A stretch of DNA of 64,000 bases from Solea solea (GCF_958295425.1 NC_081149.1:23049964-23113963); one strand, 5' to 3'; shown: positions 22,637 through 36,396, counted from the first letter of the stretch. A program made the numbers and translations. Notes: generated by a model from the letters alone, not told the origin.

Positions 22637-25600
22637 CACAGGAGAAGTGATACCTTGTCAGTATTCATCATGTTTGGCATCACTTTGCTGTACCTGGTTC
22701 TCTTAATTCTCTTTAGTGGTCACAGTCACACATGTCTGACTCTGATATTATCATCCATCCATTGCAACCCTCTGCCTCACTGGATAGATGTCTTCTATCC
22801 AGCTCCAATATTTGATTTTGTTCTACCTCTCCCCTGCCTTACAGACACTTTGTCAGTCCTTTCTTCATGGTTTTATTTTAATTCTTTTTGTTTTCTTTGT
22901 ACTCTACTGTACTTTAGCCTTTAAAATGTAATATCACTGGTGCAGAGGGGGCTTCTCCTTCTCTGCTAACATGTCTGTAGAGCTGATCCCAGACTGCGCA
23001 GGGGAAGAGTGGCATCACTTTTCTTACTAAAAAAGAAACACCCCGGGAGACTTTTATACGTCCATTTATCTCCCATGTTCTCAGCGACTCTGAGACAAAA
23101 CGGGGGTGGAGAAACGTCTCACACACACACACACACACACACTGCATGCAAACCATACACTGTAAATGGTGCCCTTCTAAAACACCAACGTGGTGCTCTT
23201 CCCTTTGCTGAATGTTAGCAATATGACATTTTTCAAAGTTTTTCTATCTCTCACATTCGTTTGGATCTAACCGGTGTGTGTCGACAATATGCTGTTGAAA
23301 CAAAGAGGCCGTTCTGCATGTTCAGATGTTTTATTTTTGTTTTGTTAGAGCAGAAATCATGACTGTAAAGCATGGTAAGAATGACATGTTTCTGTGATGC
23401 CTCAGTTAAATAGGTAAGGTAGATGAATGACATCTAAATATGAATTGCATTAATCTGATGCTGAAAAGGGTTTGTCTTCCAAAAAACAGGTGACGCTTTT
23501 CCTCCTGGAGCGTCCCGATGCATGTGTTTTCTTTTCTTTCCTTTCTTTCCTCTCCCTGCATGTCTGTACAGTATAAACAGTGCACATACAGTAAATCTGC
23601 AGGTACTTTTGGGCAAACTGTATGGCAAACTAACTCATTCTTCAGTGTAACAGTTGGCATTAATCGGTCTTCACTTCAGTCAATTGTCCCTCTCGCTCTG
23701 CAGTCTGCCGTTAGAGGACGGTGACGCTGGTGATATCACGACAGACAGAAACACACGAGGATGTTTCACATTCAGATTCGGCCTTTTTCCACATGTGCAC
23801 GCTATACATTTTATTTTTGATTTCAAGTTTGGCCTCTGCTTATTATATCTCGTTCAAGTTTAGCAATGCCTCTCCTGTGATGTCTGATTTACAATGTTGA
23901 TGTAACGAAACGTATACATTATGGCTAAAGGTGATAATATTAATTTAAGATTTCATTCTAACTGTAGCACAAATTTTAAAAACAAAACAAAATTTTCTCC
24001 AAAAAATCAAGAGAATAAGGCCAGTGTGTGTGGGTTTTTTTTAATCCACTGCACCTTAAAGAGTACACTTGATACATGGAGAACAACAGGTGGTGCTAAT
24101 TCAACAGTTTCAGAGGATTCACTGGGATCATGTGACTGGAAACTCTCCCAGTCAAACCCAAATCAGTTTAGATAATAAAATGTAATGGAGGTGTTGGTTT
24201 CTGTTTTCTTTTCTTTTACATAATAATAACAATAATAATAATAATTGAACAAAGGACACAGACTCCTTTGACCTCCTTTGACCTCGAGCCAAAAACGTGA
24301 GTGATGCTTTTACGTGGGTCAATATTTATTCTCTTAATCTGTCTCCAATCTCCATTTTTAGACCTGAAATATTGTGAGAAAATATCTATTACAAACTGGT
24401 GGACACTGTTCTTCATCGCTCACCAATGTGAATTTCATTTTCTAACCTCTACATCTGACTTTCTTTGTTTTGTCACGTGAGGCAGTTTATCAAACTTTGC
24501 ACAGCTCCTGTTTCGGAGCCAAAAAGGCTTTATTCAGTAAACGCTAGTACGCCCCCTAGTGCACCTGTGAACAAACCTTCAGGTGCGTTACCAGGTGGCG
24601 TTCCCATCCAAGTCCTTGTGTCTGTAGTTGCAGAGTTAGTCTGACGTTGTCACTGTGGGATTATGAAGCACACTCCCTGTGGAGCAATAACTCAGTGATC
24701 TCCTGTATTTCTGTCTGTCACCACAGAGGAGCGGCTACAGAAACTTGTGCCTTCACACAAACGGTGGATGTAATTCAGTCAGATTTGGATTAGCATGATC
24801 TTTCTAATGTAATATTTAGTGATTATTTCCTTCTATATTCCATATGTATACTCTTGTGTATATTTTTATAATCTGCCTGCACAATGATTAATCCGGCCAA
24901 GTATTATAATCCAAAGCTGAATGCTCATTGGGAGCCTGTTAAATGTGGACTTGCTCGACGTGAACACAGGGACGTGTGTGTGAATGTTTCGGTGGGTCAT
25001 TAAGTCACGTGACGATGAGCTTGCGGTGTCCCAACAATGGAAATTGAAGTGTGTATTTGGTTTTTTTTTCCTCTTTGAAGACGTACAAGACGAGTAGGTC
25101 ACGGGGAGGCTCACTTCTCACTTCTCTGGCCTTGGAAACTCAAAACTGTGAATAGCTGTAGAATAAAAACTCTCTCGATACTAAAACAGTTCGAGCGGAG
25201 CGAGGGAGATTTTACCGAGACTGTCCGAGCAGTAATGTTGATGCACTTCTTGAAGCAGCATGTGCTTTTTTGGGGGGGCGATGTCTTTCACTTTAAATTT
25301 GCAGTCTAGACGAACTGAGTGTGTTTTTTTTTTTTGTTTTTTTTACCCGACAGGATTTTCTACACAACATGATTATTTAAAACGTGCTGTATCTCACTCC
25401 CTGGGGCTGATTGGAAAAATCGACAGGATGGATTAACGGTTGTCGATGAGTTTGATCTGGCTGCTGTTAAAAGGCCACAGTCTGTATTCTGTAGCGAGTA
25501 TTGTTTCAGGTTAGAAAAACCCAAATGCCTCTGTTTGTTTGGGAAGGCCGACGCTCATTATACTCGAGAATAAATATATATAAATTTATATATACATATA

Positions 25601-26185
25601 TGTATCACAAAGATAAACACCGAGTGCATTTCCTGGTGCATTATATTATCAAGCTGCGTTAAATCTGGTTCTTAACACGAAGCATTGAGCCGATTGTGTC
25701 AAGGTTACACATGGTACCTAACTATTACTTTTTGTTGTTGAATCTTAAATTTAAAATTGGATCCTAATTGTACAATGAAATATAACTCTGCGAGTAACAA
25801 GGATGATGATGATGATTATGATTATGAATGACTGGAAAACTTTCAATCAAATGTCTTGCCCCAGTTTCCTTCATTTTCTTCTTCTATTGAATGACCTGCC
25901 AGTGTGGATTATGTTCCTTCCTCTCCGTATCCCTTTTTGTTTTGTTTTTTTTAATTGTTTTCCTGTTAATGCAATGCAATTTGTTGTTGTGATCTGTTTG
26001 TTTTTCTTCTCTGAAGATTTAATGTGAAACAGTCTACACTACACACTGGCCTTAGGGTCCTTGTTCTGAGCATTATTACCTTGTGACTCTACAATCACCA
26101 CTACTAATGATCATGTAATTGTAGATCTGAGAGCTGAGACTTACTTGAAAGTGTTCTTCAATAAAGTTGAAGACGAGAGAAAAGG
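21725..26185 (+). other. tlcd4: Probable long 3' UTR of tlcd4
   Basis: From the stop codon to the AATAAA at 26160-26165 the sequence is mostly unique, with short microsatellites ((GA)n 22605-22634, (CA)n 23121-23142, (AAT)n near 24220) and no recognised exon or transposon end. I saw no equally convincing earlier poly(A) signal, so a 3' UTR of about 4.4 kb is the simplest reading. Earlier cleavage is possible. Confidence 0.4.
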
Positions 26186-27894
26186 AAAGAAAATGGACGT
26201 TGGACTTTGCTTTTTTTTTTTTATAATTCATATGAATGTTCAGGTCTCGGGAAGAAAACGAGAAGAAAAAATATTGATCAAATAAAAACCCTAATATAAG
26301 AAAGAAAGAAGGAAAAACACAAATTACTGATATTTAATCTTTGTAGCCTCCTGGAAATACTTAAAGTCCGGTCATAGGCATCTTGTGTCTGGTGGCAAAC
26401 TGATCACCAGTCTGGTTTTTGTTTTCCACATTTATTTTTTCATTTTATAAAACAACCCACAACAATTAATAGTAATTTGGAGGAGAAGTCAAATTCCTAG
26501 GATAAGCTGGTCTGGTTAGGATGAACTCCACATTTAAAAATGTCTGAGAAGCAAGAGAAGAATTTGTCTCGGAATCGTAAAAAGATTTTTGCACCGTGTA
26601 ACCCTGGATTAGTGGGTTTGATGTCAAATTTTGATAAAATTTCAGACATGTTCTTCATTCTCCAATGAAGACTTTGAAGGAGCTAAACACAAGATCGTTC
26701 CTTGTGACGCACGTGGCCATAAATGAACTGCAGCCTCATCGCTGTGCTCGCCCTTGCGGGGACTCAAATTCCGGGCTACGGCCAAAACCGCGTCAGCCGG
26801 CTCACACGTGGACAGTGGAGTCCTCGGCTGAAATATTTCTCATTTACTTCCACTGGCATCCGTTGCTTTGATTAGCTAGCGTTGCTTGTGTCAGACGTTT
26901 CTAGCTTAGGTGCTAGCCAATTACATTATATGTGGTTAGCTTAAATAACGCTACACAGCTCAAACGGAGCTCTAGGACAAAGTTGTTCTACCTGTTACTC
27001 ATGGTTTTTGTTGGCGGAGGGCACCCAAGAATCGTGGACATGGGGAACATCACTTTAGCAACAATATCTGTTAGTTCTGGCTAAATTGGTAGCTATATAG
27101 CAGATAATGCTAAAGGCTAATTTATGGCGTGTTTCCACCGGCTCAACTCGCCTCGGCACGGTTAAGTTGTGTTTCCACTAGAATAGAACCTGCTACCAGG
27201 TCCTTTTTTAAGTACCTGATCTGGAGAGGTTCTAAGTGAGCTGAGGCGACACTATTCTATTCGAGGAAATATTGAAAATGCCCCTCGTCATCTATCTCTC
27301 TCAACACCAACGAGCAACGTTCTCCGTTCACCGGTCTTACATTCCACTGCCGCAAAAAACCCGCTCGCGTTTCAGTCCATTTCTGCAACTTTGTACTCAG
27401 CACTGCCCTCTAGAGGAAATATTGCGTAAGCATCCATACCAAATGCAAAAGCAAACAGAGGTATGTGGGGACGTAGATAATGTTTACAAAGGACGGACAT
27501 AAAACAGACAAAAATGGACCTTAACCCTCATTAGTGACTGTTGAGTGAGTGTTACCATCACGTTCCTGTCAGACGCTATAAGCCTCATTCGATAAGACTT
27601 TCTTTTGCTTTTTATGCTTTTGTCGAGTTTCTGTTCCGTCTGTGTCTGCGTTGTGGGAACCGGTCTTATTTTGATGTTATTAGACTCACGTTTGTCCATT
27701 AAATGCTATATTAGTCAGTCGACAGGAGGCTGTCCATTCATTGCATTAAGACAAATCAATGCTTAAATAATCTTACATATAGTCCCTTTAAAGGCCCTAT
27801 CGCATGGATCTGCTTTGTTTTAATAATGTTAACTTTTCTCATTTTTTTTTTTTTTTATGAGACAAGTTTCATTTTTGACTCTTTGACTCAAGAA

Positions 27895-28062
27895 TGGCCT
27901 AAAGTGGTTTATACCAAGTACCACCTGAGAAAATACAGCGGTGTAAATAGACCACGCAAAATCAGAGACAGACATTTCACAGGACGCAGATTTATTTATT
28001 CAAGTACCACCAGAAGAACCTCGCGTGGAACTGGTGGTACACGTACCACAGTTTGAGAACCC
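27895..28062. repeat. Dispersed repeat, copy B (compact)
   Basis: A more compact relative of the copy at 3890-4270, with the same block order and no interruption. Confidence 0.6.
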
Positions 28063-28404
28063 GCGGGGCCTATTGTATTCCGTGTAATGCGTCCAGACAG
28101 GAGCACACTGAAGTGCTCCGGTCATTCATCAGCATCAGCTGGTCGTATGACAGTTCTACTCCAACACGCCAAGAGGAGCTACTGGTAGCTGGCACCAAGT
28201 TTCTCTTTTCTTTCAAATTGTGAGTGTGTGTGTGTGAGAGAGTGAGAGAGTGAGGGGGGAGAAGGAAAAGTGAGGTATAGCGTGCGACATTAAAAATGAA
28301 GGTGGAAGAATTAAACAAGATATTTGCCTGAAATAGGGATGAAAGCTATTTGGAAGGAGGGAGGAGGGGGCGTCTGAGCTGCAGTACGTCTGTGATTGAA
28401 ACCA

Positions 28405-28407
<3 letters not shown>

Positions 28408-28441
<34 letters not shown>

Positions 28442-28595
28442 CCAATCGGTCAAGGGGCTCGGTCAGAGACTGTGCTGGAGAAGCTTTACCAAACATGGTC
28501 ACATAACAGAGAAGTGAATGAAAGGTTCCCCCTGCTACTGCAGCACACGCCCACACTGTAGGACTGGAGGGCCGACATCATCACCTGCACGCTGT

Positions 28596-28631
<36 letters not shown>

Positions 28632-28683
28632 GTGTGACACAACAACCTCGCCACAGTGTGTGTGTGTGTGTGTGTGTGTGTGT
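28408..28683. repeat. Microsatellite triplet (GT)n, (CA)n, (TG)n
   Basis: GT run 28408-28441, CA run about 28598-28629, TG run about 28656-28683, in alternating orientation. Neighbouring runs are complementary. Confidence 0.9.
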
Positions 28684-30349
28684 TTATCTCCTTTTTTTAC
28701 AAGCTCCCATGTCTGTTTTGACTTAGCTCTTTGTGAGGAGCACAAGCAGTAACTTATAGTGATGTGAAAAATAAATAAATGAATAGGATTATGGGGGATA
28801 TGTCTATTTCAGGAGGAATTTATGGTGGAGACCTTTCCCAGACTTGGGGGGAAATAAAAACACATTTCATTTTTTTTATTATTTTTTTTTGTTAAAGAAA
28901 GAAAATCAACATTCCAGACTTTGGAGAGGCTATAAACGGAGCCGGTGCTTAAGTCCTTGCCCAGAGGTAATCAAAAACTGAAGCAGTGTGTTAACAAGCA
29001 GCACCTAAGTGTCACTATGCCTCCCTCAGCCAAAGAGCCTGCGTCACACAGTGGGAAAACAACTGGGAGCACGGACTTGTGCTGCGTTACCTGAGCCTAA
29101 TGTTCACATATTAAACGCTTAATAACGCTTTAAATGCGAGAAAGAAGTTAACTTACCCTTTAAAAATGGAAGCAGAAGTTGTAGTTGTCGTTTGAGTGTG
29201 AACACTGAACGACATTTAAAGGTCCAGTGTGTCACATTTAACCGGGGTTTAATGGCAGAATTTGAATTGTCTTCTTTTTTTGTAATCTTAGAATAATCCT
29301 TTTGTAATCTATGTACTTTAGGTAAGTGTTGACATCTTGCATCACTATTGGTGCTTTTCCATTGTACACTTTTAGCCCTACTTGTCTGTGACGTTGTTTT
29401 ACACGCGACACAAACACACAAATGAGTGTATTCTGTGTCACTGAATCATTAGAATCAGTTCATTAAAAAGATCAGTTCAGTACTTCCTGCATGACCGGAG
29501 AAATACGGCTGAACGGGTTGTGATTCCTTTGCTAAATGTTGGAGATTAACGCAGATTAATTCTTTTTAACTGATCTACAGTTCGCCATTGTTCGGTTTGA
29601 TTCTTGTGTCGGACGTCGCGCTCTGTGGTCTGTCTGTTCAGTGACGTTCACTTGGAACCTCGTCAGAGCAGGTACTCAAAGAAGCAGCAGGCACTATCGC
29701 TAATGGAAAAGCCTGAGTGGACAAACCAGCCAGATGCAAAGGCTGCTGTTGTTCCCTGATGCTCTTGAGCAGAGTGGATGTAATCTTGCAGGTGCTCCTG
29801 TTATGAAGCCTTAAAGGAATTCTTCACTGATTTGCATTTAGCTTTGTATTACTAGAATAGGGGCAGTATTTTTGAAAAATTGTGCATCCCAACCTCAGTT
29901 TCCCCTTTATTCTTTTCTTTCTCACGTGCCCACCAGTGACACTGCCCACTGTTTGCCCGTCCCCTTACAAGTGGGTCTAAAAGGTGCGGAATTAGCGTTG
30001 CAGTTTCAAGCCTCGGAACACTGGTGGGCACAAAAGGACTCGTGCCTCGTGCCGAGCTGTGCCGTGCCGTGCCGTGCCAAGGCAAGCTGGGACCATAGGT
30101 GGAAAAGGGGCTTTAGTTGATATGTTTATGTGACACCTGAATTTGCCATTTTGAAGTTAAAAACTGAAGCAGTTCAAGTGCAAAAGATGAATTTAGTCAT
30201 TTTTTTTTTATAAAAATAATAAAAGTTTTTGAATTGTAGTGCAGTTTAAAAAAATAATCCCTTAGGTCACACTGACACTTAAAGTATTAGATGAGAACAA
30301 CTGATTAAAGCTCTGGAATTTGTCTGAGCTTAAAGAACACTTGATTACA

Positions 30350-30395
30350 ATATTATTATTATAATAATAATAATAATAATGATAATAATAATAAA
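30350..30395. repeat. (AAT)n microsatellite
   Basis: A run of ATT/AAT triplets with one GAT interruption. Confidence 0.85.
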
Positions 30396-30720
30396 GAAAA
30401 GCCAGTAAAGATTGAAACTGAGACTATGAGACTGAGTATGCGTTGCTGAATGTGAGAGAGAGCGCGGTCTGTGTTGACTCTGGTGGTCTCACTGACCAGA
30501 TCCAGGTTTGTTTGAAGCTTCATGTCCTGTACTGTAGCAACAGGTTGGAATTATGATGCCATGAACTCAGCACTAAGAACTCCTCTGAGCTGCGTAGGAT
30601 CCTGAGGCCTCCTACCATAAATAGCCAGGCGGAGTGGAGTGAGGAGAGGGGTCGGTGGGTGGAGGGAGAAGCAACCGAGTGCAGAAATGTCCTTCTGAGT
30701 TTCTGCACTAATCTCCCTCT

Positions 30721-30782
30721 TTATCCCCTCTTCTCCTCTCCTCTCTTCTCCTCTCCTCTCCTCTCCTCTCCCTCCCTCTCTA
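30721..30782. repeat. CTCTC polypyrimidine tract
   Basis: An almost pure C/T strand made of CTCCTCTCCT units, a mirror-like homopyrimidine tract. Confidence 0.85.
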
Positions 30783-31938
30783 CATCTTTCTTCCAGAATG
30801 CTCATCTACATTCTGGCACATTTCATGACTCATGGCTTCAGAATAACTCTACCTGTATCCTGGAGCTCTCCTGCTATCAATTATGTCTTATTTTTACTTT
30901 GAAATAATTACTCTGGAAAGTGCCGTGTGGAGTAATAAGTGAAATAAGACGTCGTAAATCTTTACTTTATGTGCTCCTTTTGTTTGGGTTGCCGGGTTGC
31001 TTATGACGTTGCTCAGCTTTGTTTTACTGTAAACACAAAGCACATTATCAGAGACTGTGGCACCTTTATAGCTTGTTGCTTATCAGCTGAACCATCCACA
31101 TGACTTTTTCGCCGCACAATAAATGTGCCCAGAAGTCGCCCATTAACCCGTGTAAACGTGGAGTCAACGTAAATAAATAATCTGCAGAGGGATTCCTCAC
31201 ACACATCCCTGTACCTCTCCCAGGCAGCGTCGGCCCGTCCCTTCTCCCGTCCCATGCCCAAATAAAGTGTCCAAATTCCAAGTGGAGACTTCTTCATCTC
31301 TCTGTGAAATGTTTATAAGACCCTCGCTTACTGTGAGTGTGTGTGTGTGTGAGAGAGACAGAGAGAGAGTGTGACTGTGCATAAAAGTATCTGTGCACAC
31401 ATTTGTGTGAAAGAATGTAGAATCCTGCATTACGTCACCATACAATATGTTATTGTACAAAAAGTATGATCATTTTACAATGTTACGATGCAGTCCAAAA
31501 CAAGACTGTGCGACACGGTCCGGGACTGAAGAGCGTAAAATCAAAACAACACATGGCTGCAGCGAGCCACATCAATGAAGCGTTGCACTTTGCACGTACA
31601 AATATTGCCTATATTTATTTATTTATTTAGCCTCTGTTTAAACAGGAAGAGGCCGCGCTGAGATTTAGAGCCTCGTTTTTCCAGGAAGACCCGAGCGAGA
31701 CGGGCGGCAACACAAATACAACACCGCGTTAAAGACATGACACACGAGACAAGAAAGACACTTAACCGCTAATGCTAATGCTAAAATATTACAATATTTC
31801 ATGGTGGAGTACTGTCATGGTTATTTGAAGCACTTTGTTGCTATGGTAATGTGTTTTTGTGCTGTATTTAAGCCTCCGACCACTAGTTAGCAGCAGACTT
31901 TTGGCTATGCAATGCTCTTCCTCTTCCTTTCTCCAGAC

Positions 31939-32312
31939 CAGAGGTCTCAAACTCGCGACCCCCACCCCTCCCGCGGCCCACCTTCTCGATTTTATGCCGC
32001 CTGCCGCATAATATCATTTTATATAGACAGAAGATAATACCAAATATGATTGTTAGCTATTGTCATGAGCATAATAATAATACCTAAGTATTTAATGTAA
32101 AATTATACATATATGAGTTACTTTTGTGTATTTATTACAGTTGTCCATGTGTTATTTTAGAAATGTTTTATTTCAATTTGTATCATAAATATGTTTTTTG
32201 TGTATCATTCCAGTATTGTGATATAATTTGAAGCAAAATTCCCACATTGTTGACATGTTTCCCCATGACCGGTGTGGACACTCATTGTCAGGGGGTTTGA
32301 GTTTGAGACAAA
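31939..32312. mobile_element. MITE-like element with GTCTCAAACTC termini
   Basis: CAGAGGTCTCAAACTCGCG on the left and GGGTTTGAGTTTGAGACA on the right are inverted copies. The interior is AT-rich and non-coding. Confidence 0.55.
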
Positions 32313-33177
32313 GGCATTTAATGTTTCTAGACTAACGACAATGGCACAGCATAAAAGCACCATGAGACCTTTACACAATCCCTGCAGCTTTAAACAGCAT
32401 CGTTTAATCATTTGATGGAAAATAGGTACAAATAACAGTGTTGCACTTTATATTATTTGCCAGAAAGCAGACGCTTGTATTCTGATTAGAGAATATTGTA
32501 TATGATGAATTTTGTGTTTCTAAGAGCTGTGCAAAATCATAGTCTTGATTGTGCCCTAAACAGTGACCCTTTAATATGTGTTGAATGAGTGAAATTTGAG
32601 TTTTTTCATTTATTTATTGCTCTGTAGGTATTTAATATGTTTTATTGTTTCTATTATAATTTTATTTTTTATTTGCCCAGTTCTGTTGTACTTGTATGAT
32701 GACAATCTATGTATCTACGATGGCACAAATTTAAATCTTAGCTCTGAGCTGCTGTACACCAATTATTTTACTGGCCTCTTTGACATATTTTGGACAGATA
32801 TTTTAGTTTTGTTGAGAAAAAAAAAAGCCAATAAAGTGAAGGTTAAATCACCTCAGTGAAAGGTCGCTCAAATAAAACCAGCCAAATCTTTACAACCTTA
32901 AACATTAAAGGACACGCTGAGTCTCTGCTGTAAGAACACAGACTTTCAGCTAATTTAAGATAATCTGTTGAAGTTTGTTTACAGTCTGATACTGAGGTCT
33001 TGGATAATCTTAGAAACATTACATATTGTTTAAAAATGTAATAAAAGGTTAACCAGGTAATGAGGTTAATAATTATGATCGTATTCTCTTATTATTGGAG
33101 CAGTGAGCTCATCAGGGACATACAGTAATATTATTTTATAAAACACTGATGTCATGAGTCTAAAGGCCAGAATTGAT

Positions 33178-33232
33178 TAAAGTTAAAGTTCAAAGTTTAA
33201 AGTTAAAGTTTTGAAGTTAAAGTTAAAGTTTC
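33178..33232. repeat. (AAAGTT)n tandem repeat
   Basis: Repeated TTAAAGTTAAAG with small variations. Confidence 0.8.
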
Positions 33233-33535
33233 CAGTTTGTTTTAATTTCTTCTTACTTTATCTGTTTAATTATACTGTCTTCACAAAGATATTCTAAACA
33301 TGATTTATTTTAGTTTTCCTTTGAAAAGTAATGTTTGTTTTGTAGCCTTTATTTAATATTCTTGGTTAATTTAAAGACTTAAAGACTACAATACACATCA
33401 GTGGTTTTTTAAAAAAAATCTTTTTACAGGCTAAACGGACATTGTCATATATAAACACATTTACACATATATATAAAATGTACTTAACTTTTAGAAGGAA
33501 AAGTATAAAACAAAGTGAGGAGTCAGGATTGAGCC

Positions 33536-33603
33536 ATGGTGGCTCAGTGGTAGGACGAGTTGTTTTTCAACTGTAAGGTTGTGGGTTTATTTCCTGGCTC
33601 TGC
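33536..33603 (+). repeat. tRNA-like repeat fragment
   Basis: TGGCTCAGTGGTAGGA resembles an A box and GGTTTATTTCC a decayed B box, with arms that only partly pair. It resembles a common fish tRNA-derived repeat, not a functional tRNA gene. Confidence 0.45.
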
Positions 33604-35718
33604 TCGCATGAGGAATTACTGGGAATGGGAATTTCAGGCAAAAATGGTAGTCGGACATTTGACAGGATTATTCATTGCATATTCAAATATTCTAAACTCC
33701 AGTGCATGGGAGCTAGTGATAGTAATGCAGGGTTCCCAGCTTGTTGAGCGAAGAGGATAAGCTAACGAGATGCATTCAAAGACCCTGGTAAAGTGTTTTG
33801 AGCTTAGAGGACCAGCTTCAAGATGCATTCAAGAAACCTCTTAAATGCAGTCCACTTACTAAAGGCTGCTGCTGCTGCTGCCTTGTGATAAACCATTGAT
33901 AAAAATCAATATGAAGAGTCACATTAACCGATCGACTCTTAATAATCAAACAAATAGTCAAATATCCGTGCCCGTCCCTACTGTTCACCGACACTAACAT
34001 CTTACATTTCACTTCCTTGAACCTACTGTAGCTGTAAACTACACTTTGCCCTGATGCATTTACCGCCACACCTTAACAAGACATTTCAAACTGTCTGACA
34101 AATATTCTGCTTCCATAAAAGAAGAAAACACGCTTTAACAGGCTGTACTTAGTGAAGCATTTACTGCGTGTGATTTTACATTTATTCTTTTTCACATCCA
34201 GTCATTTTGGCCAGTGTCAGACTAATACTGTGTATAATTTTGGCTCATCGCTAGTTTTTATGTGCGGGTTTGTACATGAATCTCAGAGCAGAGACATGCA
34301 GAAACAAAAGGAACACCAAATGGTCTGTGGGTGGTATGTGGTGTTTGTAGCTCTCAAACTCAGTATCATAGGGTGCTTGTTTCTGAAGCTGTAGCTTTGT
34401 GGTACCCTGCTGTTCACTGGGCTGTTTGTATGTTTATCTCTATCCCCGCAGGCCCCTTCTTCTCAATCACATCTCAGACTAAATCTTAACAATCTCTCTG
34501 AAGTCACCATTCCTCCTGTATCATATTTATAAGTGCGTCTAAAAGTTCCGTGAAATCAATAACAATCGGGAAAGTGGAGCTGGACTGTGGAACAAAATGT
34601 ATGTGATTTATTCGGAGACGAACAGCTGCGGCGCGTTACATCGTGAATGTGACTGTGGTCAGGGCGGAAAGTCTCTCATGCAGACAATTGCTCTGCAGTA
34701 ATTCTTTACACCTGTGTGTTTGTGAATACATCCGTCTCTGCTGCTAATGTAACCATCACAGCATTCCCTCATTGTCCCGCCATGCCCGGCCCTCTCCAGA
34801 ATGTTCCTCGTGTCCAGTGGTGACACACACACACACACACAGAAGTGAGAGTGCAGAGGGTGAATCACGGTGTTCAGTGAGCCGCCGCCGCCGCCGCCTC
34901 CTCTGATCCCCACTGACTGACTTTACACTCCACAGATCCCAACAGTCTACTGCATTCCTTCCCTTGTTATCCACCTGGCTATTGAGGGAAAGACGAGTAA
35001 CACACCGACAGGAAAACCACCTCATTATCATTATTACAAGTGATGTCAGCTCTACGGTAGCTTCCACACACACAGAGACACACAGAGACACACGTCACAC
35101 ACATGTCAGATATGCTGCTATTCCACAGCTGTGTGTGGGTCCTCGTACACTGCATACACTGTATATTTTTGGATATGATAAGGACTCTTAAAAACTAAGA
35201 AGTCAGTTGATGCTGTGCAGATCCTCAACGCCAACTGAATGAACCGTGTGAAGGAAACATTTTGTCCACTCCTTGTATCAAGGTCAAGAGAACTTAGACT
35301 CTGTAAGTCATTTCACACATGATCCAACTGTCACACTCTGGATTAATGTCATTATTTCTCCTGTTAAACTAATGATTTTCACTTTTGTTCCCCTTCAACT
35401 CTTAATCATCTACATTTGACTCCTTTAAAGTACTTTTTCTTAGGTCATTTGAGTTGATAAGGGTCAAATTAACCGAGTATCTACCAAAGTTACATTATTT
35501 TAATACAAATTCACCACAGCTTAGAAAAATAAAAAGAGTTTTATATAAACCTTTACTTGAGGATTATATGATTGTTTTAATGGTTGTTGAAAATTGAAAT
35601 TCTAAGGATTCAAGGATGTTGTATTTGTCACATACAGAGGAGGATGTCCGGTCTCATTATTGAGCAAACAGAACAGAATAAAAGCATAAAAGATGAGTCT
35701 TATGCAAAGTTAAATACA

Positions 35719-36009
35719 TACGATACGATATTATCACAATATTTATGTCACGATACGATACTTTCATGATATTTAGGTCACAATAAGATATCATTATATT
35801 TAGGTCACGTAACGATATTATCACAGTATTTAAGTCCTTATATGATATTATTACGTTAAGTTACAATACAATATTATATATCTATATATATATTATATAC
35901 AATATTATCAGGATATTTAAGTCACAATACAATAATATTACGATATTTAAGCCACGATACAATATTATCACGATATTTAAGTCACAATACGGTATTGTCA
36001 CAATATTAC
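35719..36009. repeat. Minisatellite (~31-bp unit) upstream of cnn1
   Basis: About nine degenerate units of the form CGATATTATCACRATATTTA then RGTCACAATA, broken by a short TA run near 35877-35905. It ends about 390 bp before the CCAAT palindrome. Confidence 0.8.
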
Positions 36010-36261
36010 ATTGATTTTTTTAAAGTTAAAAAAAGTATATGCTAAAAATAAATAAGAAAATATGTCTGTATACTATCACCACGCAAAATATCACTCCTAA
36101 TATCACATCAGTACAGTTAAATATGATTATTGATAATGACGAGTAACATCAGGCCTATATCACTTAATGTAATGTGTCGTTAAATCCATAGGGTGGTTAT
36201 TGATTGATTGGCATTACATAGTGAAACAAAGCAATGACATAAGATGACAAGAACAGAACAG

Positions 36262-36269
36262 TGACGTCA
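36262..36269. promoter_or_regulatory. Consensus CRE (TGACGTCA) upstream of cnn1
   Basis: A perfect 8-bp palindromic cAMP-response element 128 bp upstream of the CCAAT palindrome. It matches the CREB/ATF consensus; activity is inferred only. Confidence 0.5.
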
Positions 36270-36274
36270 CAGAG

Positions 36275-36276
<2 letters not shown>

Positions 36277-36306
<30 letters not shown>

Positions 36307-36309
36307 GCG
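36277..36309. repeat. (CAG)n microsatellite between CRE and cnn1 promoter
   Basis: CATCATCATCAG followed by about eight CAG triplets. Confidence 0.9.
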
Positions 36310-36396
36310 TCTCTATCTGGCCTAAAAGTGGAAAAAGTGACTGAATGACTTCTAATACCCGAGAGGTGACATCACTCCTCCAGATGAGGAGGCTGC

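Larger units (their letters stand above)
26186..36240. other. Intergenic between tlcd4 and cnn1: repeats and microsatellites
   Basis: About 10 kb with no supportable exon. It holds transposon relics (27128-27260 GTTTCCACCGGCTC type, 27895-28062, about 29340-30120, 31612-31760, 31939-32312), a tRNA-like fragment (33536-33603) and many simple repeats. Confidence 0.6.

Noticed and set aside
29340..30120. A single transposon bounded by TTTTCCA-type ends
   Set aside because: The ends (near 29350 and 30105) look related to the GTTTCCA family, but the interior is too diverged and long for me to delimit one element with confidence.
33536..33603. A tRNA gene
   Set aside because: A box is fair, but the B box is decayed and the arms do not pair fully; the sequence matches a dispersed tRNA-derived repeat pattern.
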